Assembly: GCA_024276335.1 (NCBI GenBank)
Contig: JAJRXL010000099.1
Span: 1-16,955 of the forward strand
Length of the DNA stretch: 16,955 nt
Direction: 5' to 3'
From: Bacteroidota bacterium
GTDB lineage: Bacteria > Bacteroidota > Ignavibacteria > SZUA-365 > JAADGX01
The number at the start of each line of letters is the position of its first letter. The first letter of the stretch is position 1. Shown here in pieces: positions 7,561 through 13,901 of the stretch. Both the position numbers and the translations under genes were made by a program. Below the pieces are notes generated by a model that worked only from the letters and a program-made list of their open reading frames with translations, made no database searches and was not told where the DNA came from.

Positions 7561-9140
7561 GTCACTTGCAGGTCGTACGTTCTTTTGGGACGGAGCCGGG
7601 CGATGAACTGCGTGACGATTTCCGCGCCCAACAAGACGGCCGCGAAAAGGAAATAGTTATGCGAAGTCAGGAAGTGGATAACCAAGAAGACCAGGAGGAA
7701 TGGCAGAATAATAAGCAACTGGATTACGCGATTCGCCGAGGAGAGCTTGTCTTCGGGAAGGGAAAAAGGAACAGTGTTCTGAAAAAGAGCCAGCATGTGT
7801 ATCTGGAACCGCACCGCAACGAAAATGAATAATCCCTGCAACAAGGCCTCTTCCCAATACATGCTGATGCTGAATATGATAACGACGATGAGAACGAGAG
7901 GGAAGCAGACGGTCCAGATAATGCCCAAGGCGACACCCTTGGCGTAATCGTGAAGCTGCTTTTTGGGAACAAGCGAAAAAATCCAGGTAGCGTCGTTCTG
8001 CCGGGTGTACAGCGTCGTCAAGACAGCGTTCCGGGCAACAAACAGAAAGAAAACCAGCACGGAAATATGTACGGCGGTATCCGATTCAAGGATGCGCTGG
8101 TAGAACGGCGAATTCAACTGATCCGAGAACAGACCGTACATGGCCACGGCAACCGGCAGAAGGATGACCGGGATCAGGCGGACCCGCAGGGCGGCATCGC
8201 GATACAAGGACTGCTGGAACATGTCGTACCCGGCCTTTCCGCCGTAGGTTCGCGGAGAGAAGACGGCGAGCAGCCTGTAAAACCAGTCGGTATCAATATT
8301 GGACGCGTCGGAGGAGCCTTTGCGGGCGGTTTCCGCTTTCGGATAATAGACAAACCTCGAGTGCAGGAGCAAGACGATGACCGTGGTACTTGCGGCAAGG
8401 ATGATCACAACGGCGTTCTGCGCACTGAAATAGCTTACGCCCTGGATGGAAAAATACAATCCTGTGAACCAAGCAGGCGGAAAGATATAGGCAAACGCGG
8501 AATCAAGTATGGAAATCCACGTGATCATTGAAGACCCGATTGAGGGAAGCGTCTGGTACAGGAACAGCAAACTGAGAATGAAGATGATCTGGAGAATCGT
8601 GAGCACGCGCGATGAAGAACGCGCTCTCAATAAGAGCAGACCATACACGACGATGAAAAAACCGGTAACCCAAAAAATTCCGAGAAACATGACCGCGCCG
8701 TAAACCCAAATATCGGATACCGGTATCATTGGCTGTTTCATGAAAATCATGAGCGGAATGATGAACGGCAGCCCGATCAGGGTCAGGTACTGGAAGAGAT
8801 TTGTCACGCGCGCGGCGAAGATCGTTTTCCTGGAGATCGGGAACCGTTGCAGCATCGCCTCTTCTTCTTCATCCATCATGATCATGGGATAGGCGTTGAT
8901 GACGGAAAAGGACGCGAGAAACAACACGACCGTGGAGGTCACGAGAAGATAAGCCGGTTCGAAAAATAACGTGCTCAGCGACCACCCCAAGTAGATCGAC
9001 GAAAGGCTGTACGAGGCGATGATGGAAATCGCGCGGGCATACTTGTTGCGCTTCTTCTTTCCCCGCAAGCTCATGAGGAACGCCGCCTTGACCAGCGCCC
9101 GGTATTGCCTCCAGTCTATGGGGCCCTGCGAAGACTGCAT
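7557..9140 (-). CDS. Polytopic membrane protein, ABC-2 permease-like
   Basis: This 527-residue protein has roughly 12 hydrophobic segments (for example about 62-84, 115-134, 145-170, 178-197, 242-259, 322-337, 355-376, 403-425, 430-452, 473-490 and 495-515). A cytoplasmic acidic-then-basic stretch, MMDEEEEAMLQRFPISRKTI (88-107), resembles the LP-x-S/T-R-x-E motif of ABC-2-type exporter permeases. A similar element, WIFSLVPKKQLHDYAKGV (386-403), recurs in the second half and suggests two fused permease-like halves. No ATP-binding subunit is encoded in this window, so either the ATPase lies elsewhere or the protein works without one. The gene starts 1 base after the mltG stop (9142) and overlaps the following lipoprotein gene by ATGA. 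The substrate is unknown; the family call is inference from topology and motif. Confidence 0.62.
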   Translation of the reverse strand: MQSSQGPIDWRQYRALVKAAFLMSLRGKKKRNKYARAISIIASYSLSSIYLGWSLSTLFFEPAYLLVTSTVVLFLASFSVINAYPMIMMDEEEEAMLQRFPISRKTIFAARVTNLFQYLTLIGLPFIIPLMIFMKQPMIPVSDIWVYGAVMFLGIFWVTGFFIVVYGLLLLRARSSSRVLTILQIIFILSLLFLYQTLPSIGSSMITWISILDSAFAYIFPPAWFTGLYFSIQGVSYFSAQNAVVIILAASTTVIVLLLHSRFVYYPKAETARKGSSDASNIDTDWFYRLLAVFSPRTYGGKAGYDMFQQSLYRDAALRVRLIPVILLPVAVAMYGLFSDQLNSPFYQRILESDTAVHISVLVFFLFVARNAVLTTLYTRQNDATWIFSLVPKKQLHDYAKGVALGIIWTVCFPLVLIVVIIFSISMYWEEALLQGLFIFVAVRFQIHMLALFQNTVPFSLPEDKLSSANRVIQLLIILPFLLVFLVIHFLTSHNYFLFAAVLLGAEIVTQFIARLRPKRTYDLQVT

Positions 9141-9141
9141 G

Positions 9142-10146
9142 CTAATTCGGCCTGCGCCGCATCATGTCTCGATAAGCCCGGACGGCATTATTGTGTTCCG
9201 CCAATGTTCGCGAGAAGATATGGCCGCCTTTCCCGTCCGCCACGAAGTAGATGTAGTCATGATGTTCGGGATACAACACGGCAAGGATGCTTGCCCGGCC
9301 GGGATTGTTTACCGGTGTGGGAGGAAGCCCCGGGTGAAGGTAAGTGTTATACGGTGATTGTCGTTTGTAATCTTTCAGGAGAAGCCGCCGGGGACCGTCG
9401 GGCAACGCGTACTGTACGGTGGGATCGGCCTGGAGGAGCATGCCGCGTCGAAGCCGGTTGAGATACACTCCGGCAATCCGTGGACGTTCCGCGCTCTTTC
9501 CCGTTTCTCCCTCCACAATACTGGCCAGGGTCAATACTTCGTGCGGGGTCATGCCCGAGCGCTTGATCCGCTCCTTGATCGAGTCGACCGAAAGGAATTT
9601 TTTCGTTTCATTTACCATGACACTCAGAAGCTCGCGTGGACCGGGCGTGTGCGTGAAAGAATACGTATCAGGAAGAAGATAGCCTTCAAGCGTGGAAGAT
9701 GAAATGCCCAGCGATTGAATAAACGACCGGTCCCAGGCAAGGGCCATCGTTTTTTGTCTTGGGATACCGAAACGGCGCTCAAGCGTGTCCGCGATTCCCG
9801 CAACACGGATACCCTCGGGAAACTGGATACGAATCATCTGCAAATGGCTTCCCATGGTAACGATGTCCAATGCATCTTTGATCGTGTTGCGGCGAGGGAA
9901 AATGTACGTACCGGCTTTTATCGCGGTTTCTTTGTTCGTGACAAATGCCAGGGCTTTGAAAGCAAACGACGAGGAGATCACGTCCGTTGAGTCCAGGATG
10001 CGCGCGGTCTGGGTAAGCGTCGCGCCGTCTGGAATGGAAACGGAGCCTGTTCCCGATCGTTCATGCGGCGTGTACAAAACAACATATATCACTATCAAAC
10101 CGATAAGCGATGCTGTGATTCCACTGCCGACGAGATATCTCTTCAA
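9142..10146 (-). CDS. mltG: Endolytic murein transglycosylase MltG
   Basis: MltG is an inner-membrane lytic transglycosylase (YceG/DUF175 family) that cuts nascent glycan strands and so sets their length. The 334-residue product has an N-terminal membrane anchor (about 9-25), a LysM-like region (about 35-100) and the catalytic domain. The catalytic Glu is E212 in LASIVEGETG. Other family landmarks are LEGYLLPDTYSF (153-164), LQADPTVQYAL (238-248) and SPYNTYLHPGLPPTPVNNPG (264-283), then YIYFVADGKGGHIFS near the end. The start is TTG 10146. It overlaps the tsaD stop (TTGA), and GGAGGA lies 9 bases upstream, a strong ribosome binding site that supports this rare start. It is the third gene of the minus-strand unit. 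Confidence 0.96.
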   Translation of the reverse strand: MKRYLVGSGITASLIGLIVIYVVLYTPHERSGTGSVSIPDGATLTQTARILDSTDVISSSFAFKALAFVTNKETAIKAGTYIFPRRNTIKDALDIVTMGSHLQMIRIQFPEGIRVAGIADTLERRFGIPRQKTMALAWDRSFIQSLGISSSTLEGYLLPDTYSFTHTPGPRELLSVMVNETKKFLSVDSIKERIKRSGMTPHEVLTLASIVEGETGKSAERPRIAGVYLNRLRRGMLLQADPTVQYALPDGPRRLLLKDYKRQSPYNTYLHPGLPPTPVNNPGRASILAVLYPEHHDYIYFVADGKGGHIFSRTLAEHNNAVRAYRDMMRRRPN

Positions 10147-11150
10147 TCCGAAAAATCCTCCGACCTGGCAAACGCTGTAGCGTCGAACATGGAACGGCCC
10201 GTACGGGTGTAAAGGAGCTCGCCTGTCTTGGCAATCATGGCCGCGTTATCGGTCGAGTATTGCAAGGAAGGAATGGCAAGGGTGAGCCCGAGAGCCGACG
10301 CCAACTCTTTCATCCTTGCCTGTAGCTCGCTATTCGCGGATACTCCTCCGACCACTGCGAGGGATTTCACGCCAGTGCGTTCGACCGCGCGACGGGTCTT
10401 CTCCACCAGGATATCAATCATCGCCCGTTGAAAACTGGCGCTGACGTCGTTGATGAAACTTTCCGATTGCAGTCGTTCGGTATGGTCCCGGAGAAAGTAA
10501 AGGACGGATGTCTTGATGCCGCTGAAACTGAAGTCGAGGTCGTCGTTGCTGAGCCCCGCCCGCGGAAATTCGTGAAACGTTGGATTTCCGTGTCGCGCCC
10601 GGCGATCTATTTCGGGTCCACCCGGATACGGAAGTCCAAGCATCTTGGCCACCTTATCAAACGCTTCCCCCGCGGCATCGTCGCGCGTTCTCCCAAGTTT
10701 TTCATACCGTCCGAAATCCTTGACGAGGTAGAGCAGTGTATGCCCGCCGGAAACGATCAGCGCTATGAAGGGAAAGGAAAGGTTGTCGTGCTCCAGGAAG
10801 GCGGAAAAGATATGCGCTTCGAGATGATGGACGGCAACGAACGGGATGTCGTGCGAAAGAGCGAAACCCTTGCCGAAGTTCAATCCAACCAGGAGACTGC
10901 CGATAAGGCCGGGTCCCGATGTCGCAGCGCATACTTCGATGTCCCGGTCCGTGACGTTTCCGTCGGCAAGCGCCTTTTGCACGATCGGTGTAATGATACG
11001 AAGGTGCTCACGGGACGCGAGTTCCGGAACGACGCCCCCGAACCGGGAATGGAAGAGCTGCGAAGAAATGACATTGGAGAGAAGGGCACTGTCGCTGATG
11101 ACGGCCGCCGAGGTCTCATCGCACGAGGATTCGATGCCGAGAACGAGCAT
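10143..11150 (-). CDS. tsaD: tRNA threonylcarbamoyladenosine (t6A37) transferase subunit TsaD
   Basis: TsaD (Kae1/Gcp family) transfers the threonylcarbamoyl group to A37 of ANN-decoding tRNAs together with TsaB and TsaE, an essential cytoplasmic modification. The 335 residues match the bacterial length. Visible landmarks are GIESSCDETSAAV at the N-terminus, the iron-binding HLEAH (H109 and H113), the ASKHA phosphate loop IVSGGHT (132-138), GEAFDKVAKMLGLPYPGGPEID (161-182), VVGGVSAN (267-273) and the C-terminal metal ligand D301 in YSTDNAAM. It lies 6 bases after the GalT-like gene and overlaps mltG by four bases. tsaB and tsaE are not in the window. Confidence 0.97.
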   Translation of the reverse strand: MLVLGIESSCDETSAAVISDSALLSNVISSQLFHSRFGGVVPELASREHLRIITPIVQKALADGNVTDRDIEVCAATSGPGLIGSLLVGLNFGKGFALSHDIPFVAVHHLEAHIFSAFLEHDNLSFPFIALIVSGGHTLLYLVKDFGRYEKLGRTRDDAAGEAFDKVAKMLGLPYPGGPEIDRRARHGNPTFHEFPRAGLSNDDLDFSFSGIKTSVLYFLRDHTERLQSESFINDVSASFQRAMIDILVEKTRRAVERTGVKSLAVVGGVSANSELQARMKELASALGLTLAIPSLQYSTDNAAMIAKTGELLYTRTGRSMFDATAFARSEDFSD

Positions 11151-11156
11151 GGGCGG

Positions 11157-12482
11157 TCAAACAGCCTTGTAATACTGGAGGATATTCGGATGGATTCGAC
11201 ACTCTTCCGCGACGCGTGTATCACTGCTGATGGCTCCATCAGCGCGCAGATCGTAAAGAACGGGAACAACCCTGTCCCTGAGCTCGATAGGGGCAAGGGG
11301 ATTGATGAAAATATGCGTGCCTCCTTCGAAACCCGCCGGAACATTGACGCGCAGTTTGATGAAGATGTGCCACGGCATGTTATAGATACAGTCAAACGGC
11401 GTGTAATACCATTCCTCGTTACTGGACACGGTGTTTCCCAGTGCCGCGTGGCAGGCATGGACGAGATTGCTCATCCCTCGCAATTCTTCCGGCGTATGTT
11501 CATCGGGCCTGGCATGAACGGACTTGGAATAAATCTCGATAGTCGGATGCCGGTGGCCGATACCGATACAGGCAACTGCGAAATCGTTCTCGGCGAAAAT
11601 AAGGTTGTTGAGAGCGGCGAAATTGGGACCGAAGACGTTGAAAATATTCTTGTCCCCTTTCACCATGCTGATTTGCCGTTCGATTGCCGCGCCCCATTCA
11701 TCGATGGCAACGATCTGTTTATGCAAGTGATCGAACGAAGCGCCCGCCGGCTTCATCCAGTTCTGGAATACACTGATATAACGGACGTACTTGTTATTCT
11801 CGGTAATGTCCACCATTGCGTCGATGGTAAGCCGGAAATACTGTTCATGCTCATCAACGGAGAGGTCGCCCGACGCGCACAGGTCGTCTTCCGTTTCCGC
11901 GTTTTCCTTGTAATGCCTGCGGGCGATAATCATCTCGTGCCCACCTCCGAAGAAGGCGTCGGCCTCGTTGATGAACGCATTGGTATCGATCTGCGCGATT
12001 TCTTCTTCCGATATACCCTGTAAGCGCATTTTATACTGCAAAAGGGCGACGATATGATCTATGCTTGCAGGATCCTGCAGGAACTGATCTTTTTGTCGGA
12101 GTTGCTTTTCCGAGAGCTTGTAGTCGTAGTTCTTGCGCCAGTACTTCAAGGACACGATTTCAAAGAGGTTGGGAACCCGACGGAAGAGGTAGCTTTCGTT
12201 TTCGTATTGGGACGTCGTTAATCCATCCAAGAGCTTGTACGACCCACCGTCGCGAACAAGGCGGGCTTTTTCCGGTGGAATATCCCGGAAACGGGTAGGG
12301 CAGAACGAGCAGTAGTCCTCCGGGTCGTGGCGGCCTTGTAATTTCCGGGGGCGGTGCTCCTGCTCGTAATCCAGCGGTTTCCTGCCACGACCGGAAACAG
12401 ACCAGACCTCGGTTCCCGTAAAGGGATTGACTTGTTTGATGGTGCCGTCCGGCATCGTATGGTAGTAGATGGAATAATCCAT
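11157..12482 (-). CDS. GalT/HIT-fold nucleotidyltransferase-like protein (DUF4921-like)
   Basis: This 441-residue protein resembles galactose-1-phosphate uridylyltransferase-like proteins of the DUF4921 type. I recognise a CSFC pair (C58, C61), placed like the first zinc ligands of GalT, then a GGGHEMIIARRHY strand (179-191). The active-site-like segment NWMKPAGASFDHLHKQIVAI (241-260) holds an exact HxHxQ (H252, H254, Q256), and in GalT the second His is the nucleotidylated nucleophile. A second HIT-like stretch is MPWHIFIKLR (369-378). The true substrate is unknown; it need not be galactose 1-phosphate, since no Leloir gene is nearby. The ATG at 12482 has no clear ribosome binding site. The gene heads the five-gene minus-strand unit, about 105 bases after rpsU and beyond a hairpin. 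DUF4921 membership is from memory of the family, not a search. Confidence 0.75.
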   Translation of the reverse strand: MDYSIYYHTMPDGTIKQVNPFTGTEVWSVSGRGRKPLDYEQEHRPRKLQGRHDPEDYCSFCPTRFRDIPPEKARLVRDGGSYKLLDGLTTSQYENESYLFRRVPNLFEIVSLKYWRKNYDYKLSEKQLRQKDQFLQDPASIDHIVALLQYKMRLQGISEEEIAQIDTNAFINEADAFFGGGHEMIIARRHYKENAETEDDLCASGDLSVDEHEQYFRLTIDAMVDITENNKYVRYISVFQNWMKPAGASFDHLHKQIVAIDEWGAAIERQISMVKGDKNIFNVFGPNFAALNNLIFAENDFAVACIGIGHRHPTIEIYSKSVHARPDEHTPEELRGMSNLVHACHAALGNTVSSNEEWYYTPFDCIYNMPWHIFIKLRVNVPAGFEGGTHIFINPLAPIELRDRVVPVLYDLRADGAISSDTRVAEECRIHPNILQYYKAV

Positions 12483-12528
12483 GAGGGTTACTGTCGTATG
12501 TTTGTTGAACCGACCATTGTACAGACAG

Positions 12529-12554
12529 ACAAACCCCGCCAGGGCAGGGTTTGT
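12529..12554 (-). terminator. Likely rpsU transcription terminator hairpin
   Basis: ACAAACCC (12529-12536) and GGGTTTGT (12547-12554) are perfectly complementary over 8 bases. After one mismatch, GCC and GGC extend the stem inward. On the minus strand the hairpin lies 34 bases after the rpsU stop and ends in GGGTTTGTCTGTCTGT, a moderately U-rich tail. It separates rpsU from the GalT-like gene and may terminate or attenuate read-through into it. The plus-strand orientation also fits structurally, but no plus-strand gene ends here. Confidence 0.6.
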
Positions 12555-12587
12555 AAATTATTTAAAACTTAAGATAAAGTGAAATGC

Positions 12588-12782
12588 TTAGGAATTATGT
12601 GCGGCAAGGCGTTTGGCCCTTCGAGCCGCCTTGATTTTGTGCATGCGCTTTTTAACGGAGGGTTTGACGAAATATGTACGCCGTTTATACTCCTTCAGAA
12701 TGCCGCTGCGTTCATATTTCTTCTTGAAGCGACGGAGCGCCCTGTCAATGGATTCATTCTCCTGTAAAATAATACCGACCAA
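12588..12782 (-). CDS. rpsU: 30S ribosomal protein S21
   Basis: S21 is a small basic protein of the 30S platform near the anti-Shine-Dalgarno end of 16S rRNA. I place the start at TTG 12782, giving 64 residues beginning MVGIILQENESIDRALRRFK, which aligns with the family's usual N-terminus. It continues with KKYERSGILKEYKRR, the VKPSVKKR segment and a basic Arg/Lys-rich tail. GAGGTG (12787-12792) lies 4 bases before this TTG. An alternative GTG at 12794 would add four atypical residues (MRCI) and would place that ribosome binding site inside the gene. It is monocistronic on the minus strand, with a hairpin downstream at 12529-12554 and a perfect inverted repeat directly upstream of the ribosome binding site. 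Confidence 0.93.
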   Translation of the reverse strand: MVGIILQENESIDRALRRFKKKYERSGILKEYKRRTYFVKPSVKKRMHKIKAARRAKRLAAHNS

Positions 12783-12792
12783 TATACACCTC

Positions 12793-12826
12793 ACTTAGTT
12801 AAACGTCATTATTCAGATAACTAAGT
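12793..12826 (-). promoter_or_regulatory. Perfect 9-base inverted repeat in front of rpsU
   Basis: ACTTAGTTA (12793-12801) and TAACTAAGT (12818-12826) are exact inverted copies with a 16-base AT-rich spacer. On the minus strand the second arm ends directly against the rpsU ribosome binding site GAGGTG. The repeat could be an operator for a dimeric regulator, acting on rpsU or on the divergent kinase gene, or an RNA stem that affects ribosome access. The first arm overlaps the promoter-like -7 element, which favours an operator. Confidence 0.45.
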
Positions 12827-12852
12827 TACAGAGTTTGAAAATAAAATACAAA
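12821..12852 (-). promoter_or_regulatory. Putative Bacteroidota-type promoter for rpsU
   Basis: On the minus strand TTTG (12852-12849) is followed after exactly 20 bases by TAACTTAG (12828-12821), one mismatch from TAnnTTTG. The predicted transcript would start near 12814 and give a leader of about 30 bases. The same spacing is seen at the candidate promoter before deoC. Confidence 0.35.
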
Positions 12853-12860
12853 TCCCTACA

Positions 12861-12895
12861 CGGGAAGGGGCCGGTGAAAACCGGATCGGATCCCG
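12861..12895. other. Nested inverted repeats in the leader of the lipid kinase gene
   Basis: CCGGT-GAAA-ACCGG (12871-12884) forms a 5-base-pair GC-rich stem capped by a GNRA-type GAAA tetraloop when read on the plus strand. It is enclosed by CGGGA (12861-12865) and TCCCG (12891-12895). The element lies 28 bases before the first start of the kinase gene. It may be a structured 5' leader or a stop signal for transcripts crossing from the left; no known riboswitch pattern was recognised. Confidence 0.35.
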
Positions 12896-12922
12896 GGCCG
12901 AAATACTCGACGGACGATTATC

Positions 12923-13891
12923 ATGTTTTGTGTGAAACCGGTTTCTTTCGTACTCTCAAATACGATGATTACCGATGGTAAAACATACTGCTTGATTATC
13001 AACCCCGTGGCGGGGCGAGCAAAAGATGATCGAGCTGTCCTATCCTTTGTCCGCAAACTTGATTACATGGCGATACCGTATCGGACACTTACTTCCGAAC
13101 GAAGCGGTCATGCAATTGAATTGGCAGCGGGAGTGGACGGGCAGACCGCGATGGTTGTCGCGGTGGGTGGCGATGGAACCGTAAACGAAATCGTGAATGG
13201 GTTGACGAAAAAAGACCAGTTGGTGGGCGTGGTGCCCACGGGGACGGGCAATGATTTCGCTCGTCTTCTCGGGATGGAAAATCCGCTTGACACCGTGGCG
13301 GCTCTCACAAAAGCCTCGGCTGCTCGATTGGATATCGGAAAAATCGAGATCGAAGAGGACGGCGGGCGAAATATCCGCCGGTATTTTGTCAATACACTCG
13401 GACTAGGGTTCGACGCCGAAGTGGCCGTGAGAGCGAACAGGATGAACTTTGGCTCCGGTATCGTGCCTTATCTCTTGTCTGTTTTCATGACGCTACGTTC
13501 CTACCGTTCGGTTCCCGCCTTTGTCTCGTGGGACGACGGCTCGATTGAAACGAAGTTGTTCCTGGCCTCGATCGGCAACGGAACAACCAGCGGGGGAGGA
13601 TTCATCCTGTCCCCGAACGCCAAACCGGACGATGGTTTGCTCGACCTGTGCTTTGTAAAAGAATTAACGAGTATGCGCGCGTTGCGACTTCTCCCCAAGA
13701 CACTTCGCGGCAGGCACGTCACGGAAAAAGAAGTCATTTACACACAGTTTAAAACGATTTCCATTGAGCTGGCGTGTCCTGTTTCGCTCCATGCCGATGG
13801 GGAAATCCTTTCCGAGAAAGTCAGAAAACTTCGCGTGCGACTTGCGCCGCATAAAGGAAGGTTCCTTACTGGACCCAAAAAAGGCTGGTAG
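12923..13891 (+). CDS. Diacylglycerol/lipid kinase, YegS/Rv2252/BmrU family
   Basis: The product (322 residues from ATG 12923) carries the diacylglycerol-kinase catalytic fold and probably phosphorylates a membrane lipid such as diacylglycerol with ATP. Landmarks are IINPVAGR (25-32), the nucleotide-binding GGDGTVNEIVNG (82-93), PTGTGNDFAR (105-114), the C-terminal domain's IGNGTTSGGGF (217-227), PDDGLLDL (235-242) and HADGE (290-294), in the family's usual order. A second ATG at 12965 would leave 308 residues and begin about ten residues before the NPVAG motif, which is closer to typical family starts. Neither start has a good ribosome binding site, so the start is uncertain. The gene is divergent from rpsU and converges on the PLP enzyme gene with a 10-base gap. 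Confidence 0.93.
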   Translation: MFCVKPVSFVLSNTMITDGKTYCLIINPVAGRAKDDRAVLSFVRKLDYMAIPYRTLTSERSGHAIELAAGVDGQTAMVVAVGGDGTVNEIVNGLTKKDQLVGVVPTGTGNDFARLLGMENPLDTVAALTKASAARLDIGKIEIEEDGGRNIRRYFVNTLGLGFDAEVAVRANRMNFGSGIVPYLLSVFMTLRSYRSVPAFVSWDDGSIETKLFLASIGNGTTSGGGFILSPNAKPDDGLLDLCFVKELTSMRALRLLPKTLRGRHVTEKEVIYTQFKTISIELACPVSLHADGEILSEKVRKLRVRLAPHKGRFLTGPKKGW

Positions 13892-13901
13892 ATACAGCGG
13901 C

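Noticed and set aside
10428..12023. A 531-codon open frame on the plus strand opposite tsaD and the GalT-like gene.
   Set aside because: It spans the antisense of two well-identified genes and has no recognisable domain, membrane or signal features. Long antisense frames are expected from codon bias of the real genes.
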